Assembly (NCBI GenBank): GCA_035713725.1
Contig: DASTMZ010000154.1
Coordinates: 4,747 to 68,746, forward strand
Length of the DNA stretch: 64,000 nt
Reading direction: 5' to 3'
Origin: DASQPR01 sp035713725
GTDB lineage: Bacteria > Actinomycetota > Actinomycetes > Mycobacteriales > Micromonosporaceae
Shown here: piece after piece, positions 61,076 to 64,000 of the stretch
How the letters are laid out: each line of letters begins with the position of its first letter
How positions within the stretch are numbered: the stretch's first letter is position 1
The notes under the pieces: model-generated
What the model saw: the letters and a program-made list of their open reading frames with translations, nothing else
Told to the model about the DNA's origin: nothing
The model's database searches: none
Translations under genes and position numbers: made by a program

Positions 61076-61792
61076 CTAGGTGATCGGCGTCATCTTGTGC
61101 GTGTAGTAGTGCACCGTGACGCCGTCGCGCTCAACCTCGTTCTCCGCGACGACCTCGCAAGCGAAGGCGTGCGCATCCGCGAGCGAGCAGAGGTACGCGA
61201 TGTCGCCGGACGTACCGAAGAAGATCAGCATGCGGCCCGATTCGGTCAGATGGGCACGCGCGTCGCGGAAGAATGCTGTCATCGCGCGGTAGTTCTCGTC
61301 GGTGCTTGCCATCTCGCGGACGTCGCCGGGTGCGAACCACCGGAACGGCGGATCGAAGACGATGACGTCGAAAGCGCCGTCCACCGTCGAGAACACGTCA
61401 CCGTGCCGGACGTCCATCCGGTCGGCCACGCCGTTGCGTTCCGCGTTCGCGATCGCGGCCGCGACGGCGTACGGGTTGATGTCGACCGCGACGACGTACG
61501 CCCCCTTCGTCGCGGCGAGGATTCCGTTCACGCCGCTGCCGGTGCCCATGTCCAGCACGCGATCGCCGTCACGTACCTCGGCGAGCACGGCGTTGCCGAG
61601 CGTGTGCGATACCCGCGTGATCGGCATCACCTCGGGCGGCACCACCAACGTGAGCCCGAGATAGTCGAACGTCTGGGCGGGCTCTGCAGCCGCCTCGGAC
61701 CGCGCGAGTGCCTCGGCTTGCCGGTGCCACTTGGTGATGCGCTCGACGTCCTCGGGCGACATCATCGGCGTATAGGCGGAGTCGCCGATCAC
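61076..61792 (-). CDS. Class I SAM-dependent methyltransferase (PrmC/RsmC-like)
   Basis: This 238-residue protein has motif I VLDMGTGSGVNGILAATKGA, VVAVDINPYAVAAAIANAER (acidic ribose ligand) and the catalytic FDPPF (D-P-P-F), typical of N-methyltransferases acting on base or side-chain amides. The MPITRVSHTLGNAVLAEV segment before motif I resembles small-molecule or protein methylases. GTG 61792 overlaps the stop of the next gene (GTGA), so the two methyltransferase genes form an operon. The target is unknown. Confidence 0.8.
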   Translation of the reverse strand: MIGDSAYTPMMSPEDVERITKWHRQAEALARSEAAAEPAQTFDYLGLTLVVPPEVMPITRVSHTLGNAVLAEVRDGDRVLDMGTGSGVNGILAATKGAYVVAVDINPYAVAAAIANAERNGVADRMDVRHGDVFSTVDGAFDVIVFDPPFRWFAPGDVREMASTDENYRAMTAFFRDARAHLTESGRMLIFFGTSGDIAYLCSLADAHAFACEVVAENEVERDGVTVHYYTHKMTPIT

Positions 61793-62667
61793 GACGAGCG
61801 CTCGCTGGCCTTCCGCTCGCCGACGTAGAGCAGGTGTCCGGCGAGGCCGAGCAGGCTGGGATCCGCGGCGGTATCGATCAGCAGTCGCATCGCGGCATCG
61901 TAGGCGTGCGGATCGGCGTCTCGCATCGCGATTAACTCGTCCTCGATCCCGTTCGCAAGCCCGTGGGTGGACACGAGCGTACGGGCGGTAAAGCCGTACC
62001 TCTCGAAGTACGGCGTGACGTCATCCGGGCGCACGCCGTACCCACCGGTGAACCGCTCGGGTACGTCATTGAAGAACTGCCCGCTATCGCGCAACGCGGT
62101 CACGAATCCCTCGTCTGCGAGGTGCCGGCGTTCGTCGGCGAGGAATATCGTCCGGCGCACGAATGCGAGCCACGGCATCAGCGCGACGAACACGACACCG
62201 CCCGGCCGCGCCACGCGAGCGAGTTCGGCGGCGGCGCGCGCACGATCGTCGGCGTTCGGCATGTGGTACATAGGTCCGAGCGAGAGCACCGCGTCGAACG
62301 AGGCGTCCGGCCATCGCGACAGGTCGCGGGCGTCCGCCTCGATGATCTGCGCGATCGTGCCGCCGCTGGCGTGCCGGGCGGACAGTCGGGAGCGCGCGAT
62401 GTCGAGCAGCTCCGGCGACAGATCGGCCAGCGTGACGCGGAAGCCGCGGTCGGCGAGCCATTCCGTATAGCGGCCCGGCCCGCCACCGATGTCGAGCACG
62501 CACCCACGCTCGGGCAGATGGGCCTCGAGCATGGCCGTTGTTACGGTGAATTCGACGATGCCTTCCGCCCGCTCGAGTCGCGCCCACTCGCGCTGACCGA
62601 ACGCGGCGTAATACGCCCGTATGTCGCCGGAGTTCATCCACGGCCCTCCGTACCCGTATTGGTCCAT
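61789..62667 (-). CDS. Class I SAM-dependent methyltransferase
   Basis: The protein of about 292 residues has motif I VLDIGGGPGRYTEWLADRGF, then LADLSPELLDIARSRL and the post-motif FDAVLSLGPMYHM, typical of small-molecule methyltransferases of the UbiE/ubiquinone group. The C-terminus holds a helical cap region. ATG 62667 is used; a TTG at 62691 would add eight residues. It is the first gene of a two-gene operon, divergent from the HD gene with about 60 bp between starts. Substrate unknown. Confidence 0.8.
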   Translation of the reverse strand: MDQYGYGGPWMNSGDIRAYYAAFGQREWARLERAEGIVEFTVTTAMLEAHLPERGCVLDIGGGPGRYTEWLADRGFRVTLADLSPELLDIARSRLSARHASGGTIAQIIEADARDLSRWPDASFDAVLSLGPMYHMPNADDRARAAAELARVARPGGVVFVALMPWLAFVRRTIFLADERRHLADEGFVTALRDSGQFFNDVPERFTGGYGVRPDDVTPYFERYGFTARTLVSTHGLANGIEDELIAMRDADPHAYDAAMRLLIDTAADPSLLGLAGHLLYVGERKASERSS

Positions 62668-62711
62668 GATGCTATCGAGATCGGCGGGCAAGGTCCGTCC
62701 CTAGACGCGGC

Positions 62712-62717
62712 TACCGT
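62712..62717 (+). promoter_or_regulatory. Putative -10 element of the HD-domain gene
   Basis: TACCGT ends 7 bases before GTG 62725, the leaderless spacing. It lies close to the divergent methyltransferase start, so the intergenic region probably holds both promoters. Confidence 0.35.
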
Positions 62718-62724
62718 GACGGGC

Positions 62725-63291
62725 GTGGATCCGGTGGCCGCGGAGGCGCGCGAAACGGCACGGCAACTTCTTGAGGGCACCCTGCCGATTCGGTGGTCGC
62801 ATGTGCGTTCGGTCGGCGCGACGGCGGAACTGGTCGCGTCGGCGCTCGACGAAAGCGATCGGATGCTGCTCGTCGCGGCCGCTTGGCTGCATGACATCGG
62901 ATACGCGCCCGCATTGGTGGACACCGGTTTCCACCCGCTCGACGGGGCGCGGTGGTTGCGGCGCGCGGGATGGGCGCCGCGCGTCGTCGGCCTGGTCGCC
63001 AATCACTCGTACTCGTTGGTCGAGGCGGCGGAACGCGGACTGGCCGGCGAGCTCGCCGCTGAGTTCCCGGCTGAGCAGTCGGCGGTAGCTGAGGCGCTCG
63101 CGTACTGCGACCTCACCACCGGGCCGGACGGGCGACGCGTCGACCTCGTCGACCGGCTCGCCGAGATCCGGTCCCGCTACGGGCGGGATTCGGTCGTGGG
63201 TCGTTTCGTGGACCGTGCCGAGGGCGATATGGTCGAGACGGTAGGGCGGGTCGAGGCTCGCCTGGGCCTCCGCGGTCCGTCCGCCGGCTAG
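62725..63291 (+). CDS. HD-domain phosphohydrolase-like protein
   Basis: This 188-residue protein has the HD metal-site pattern: a His in RWSHVRSVGATAELV (near residue 25), then WLHDIGYAPALVD (HD pair), HPLDGARWLRRAGW and NHSYSLVEA, and a final Asp in YCDLTTGPDG. Such proteins act on nucleotides or phosphoesters. The family resembles uncharacterised actinobacterial HDIG proteins; substrate unknown. GTG 62725 is chosen because of the -10 element; GTG 62716 would add three residues. Confidence 0.82.
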   Translation: MDPVAAEARETARQLLEGTLPIRWSHVRSVGATAELVASALDESDRMLLVAAAWLHDIGYAPALVDTGFHPLDGARWLRRAGWAPRVVGLVANHSYSLVEAAERGLAGELAAEFPAEQSAVAEALAYCDLTTGPDGRRVDLVDRLAEIRSRYGRDSVVGRFVDRAEGDMVETVGRVEARLGLRGPSAG

Positions 63292-63294
63292 CGG

Positions 63295-64000
63295 TCAGGC
63301 GCGGCGCCCAACACCAATGGTCGCGCGATCCTCGCCATCCAGAATCTCGGGCGCGACGCCGAACTCGCCGACGAACGCATCCCGGCCGGCGTCCGTCACG
63401 GTCACCGCCCGGGCGTTGCCCACGCGACTGATCCAGTGCGCGTCGAACGCGTGCCGGCACACCGCCGCGGCGACGGCGCCACCGAGATGTGGGCGACGCT
63501 CGGTCCAGTCCAGACAGCTCCGCAACGCCGGTCGGCGGCTGGCCGGTCGGTCGTCGACACGTACGTCCATCGCGGCGAGCCAACGGGTGCCGTCGTCGGT
63601 CAGCGCGAGACCGTGGTCCCAGGACACGAACCCGCGATCGGTCATCGCATCCGCGATTGCCACGCCGAGCCGGCCCGCGAGGTGGTCGTAGCACGTGCGG
63701 GCGTACGTGAGCGCGCGTCGCCGATTTGCCCCGCCGAGCGAGGAGACGGTCATCGGGCGCCGGCCAGCGGCCGACGTGACGGTCTCGATCAGGTGCGCGA
63801 CGTCCGGGTCGGCGATGCGGACGTACCGGTGGCGGCCCTGCCGCTCCTCGGCCAGCAGCCCGCCGCCGACGAGCTGCGTGACGTGCTCGCTCGCGGTCGA
63901 CGCGGCGACGCCCGCCTGCCGCGCAAGCTCGTTGACGGTCCACGCTCGGCCGTCCAGCAGCGCGAGGCAGAACGTGGCGCGCGTCTGGTCGGCGAGCAGC
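63295..64000 (-). CDS. ArsR-type winged-helix regulator (5' end beyond the window)
   Basis: The frame is open to the window edge, so the start codon lies outside. The first visible residues (LLADQTRATFCLALLDGRAW) and TVNELARQAGVAASTASEHV with GGGLLAEERQGRHRYVRIAD form an ArsR-type winged helix. A C-terminal domain of about 150 residues follows (RALTYARTCYDHLAGRLGVA), found in larger actinobacterial ArsR-like regulators; the ligand is unknown and no cysteine metal site is evident. It converges with the HD gene 3 bases away. Confidence 0.85.
   Translation of the reverse strand, partial: LLADQTRATFCLALLDGRAWTVNELARQAGVAASTASEHVTQLVGGGLLAEERQGRHRYVRIADPDVAHLIETVTSAAGRRPMTVSSLGGANRRRALTYARTCYDHLAGRLGVAIADAMTDRGFVSWDHGLALTDDGTRWLAAMDVRVDDRPASRRPALRSCLDWTERRPHLGGAVAAAVCRHAFDAHWISRVGNARAVTVTDAGRDAFVGEFGVAPEILDGEDRATIGVGRRA

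Noticed and set aside
61963..63291. 442-aa frame extending the HD protein upstream
   Set aside because: The upstream part lies antisense to the methyltransferase gene and has no conserved sequence; a -10 element sits just before GTG 62725.

Overview
The window is a GC-rich actinobacterial chromosome segment. It carries the gene order seen in Mycobacterium and many other Actinobacteria: pheS-pheT, then the arg operon, tyrS, a TPR protein, a HAD phosphatase, tlyA, nadK, recN, steA, steB/mctB, pyrG, a Nudix gene, ald, xerD, parA, scpA, scpB, rluB, cmk and der. The many GTG starts, 4-bp start/stop overlaps, SteA/SteB proteins, DinB-type fold and LAL-type LuxR regulator all fit that phylum. No genus can be named from the sequence alone. 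No prophage, insertion sequence, CRISPR array or tRNA was seen.

Layout. 1-2868: end of pheS and all of pheT. 3005-7621: amidohydrolase, large LuxR-type ATPase regulator and NTF2-like protein. 7731-15323: arginine operon argC-B-D-F-R-G-H behind a likely tandem ARG box; argJ is absent and ArgB lacks its usual N-terminal helix. 15334-18399: sulfotransferase-fold protein, class IV aminotransferase, 3-methyladenine glycosylase and DinB-like protein. 18513-19895: tyrS, then a 3' fragment of a 5S rRNA gene with a terminator-like hairpin, which looks like the scar of a deleted rRNA operon. 19957-28514: a very repetitive R/G/D-rich TPR protein with a poly-acidic tail, HAD phosphatase, SCP2 protein, phasin-like protein, tlyA, nadK, and recN behind a damage-type promoter.

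28729-37365: steA and steB/mctB are followed by a tightly overlapping set coding for a MraY/WecA-like transferase, a MurJ-type flippase, a GT4 glycosyltransferase and a large membrane protein. Together these look like an envelope glycan pathway. 37378-42814: an ABC exporter, one permease of which carries a beta-sandwich-like insert, faces a divergent NarL-type two-component system. 43020-54240: nucleotide metabolism, recombination, segregation and ribosome genes (pyrG, nudix, ald, xerD, parA, scpAB, rluB, cmk, der). 54347-64000: sirtuin, MFS exporter, alpha/beta hydrolase, secreted lysozyme-like protein, LigD-type polymerase domain, two methyltransferases, HD protein and an incomplete ArsR-type regulator.

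Two traits recur. Several genes or operons that start after a gap have a TAnnnT-like -10 element ending 6-7 bases before the start codon, consistent with leaderless mRNAs. Short tandem repeats whose units are multiples of 3 bp (15, 18, 24, 30, 39 bp) lie inside reading frames, mostly in parts likely to be disordered.
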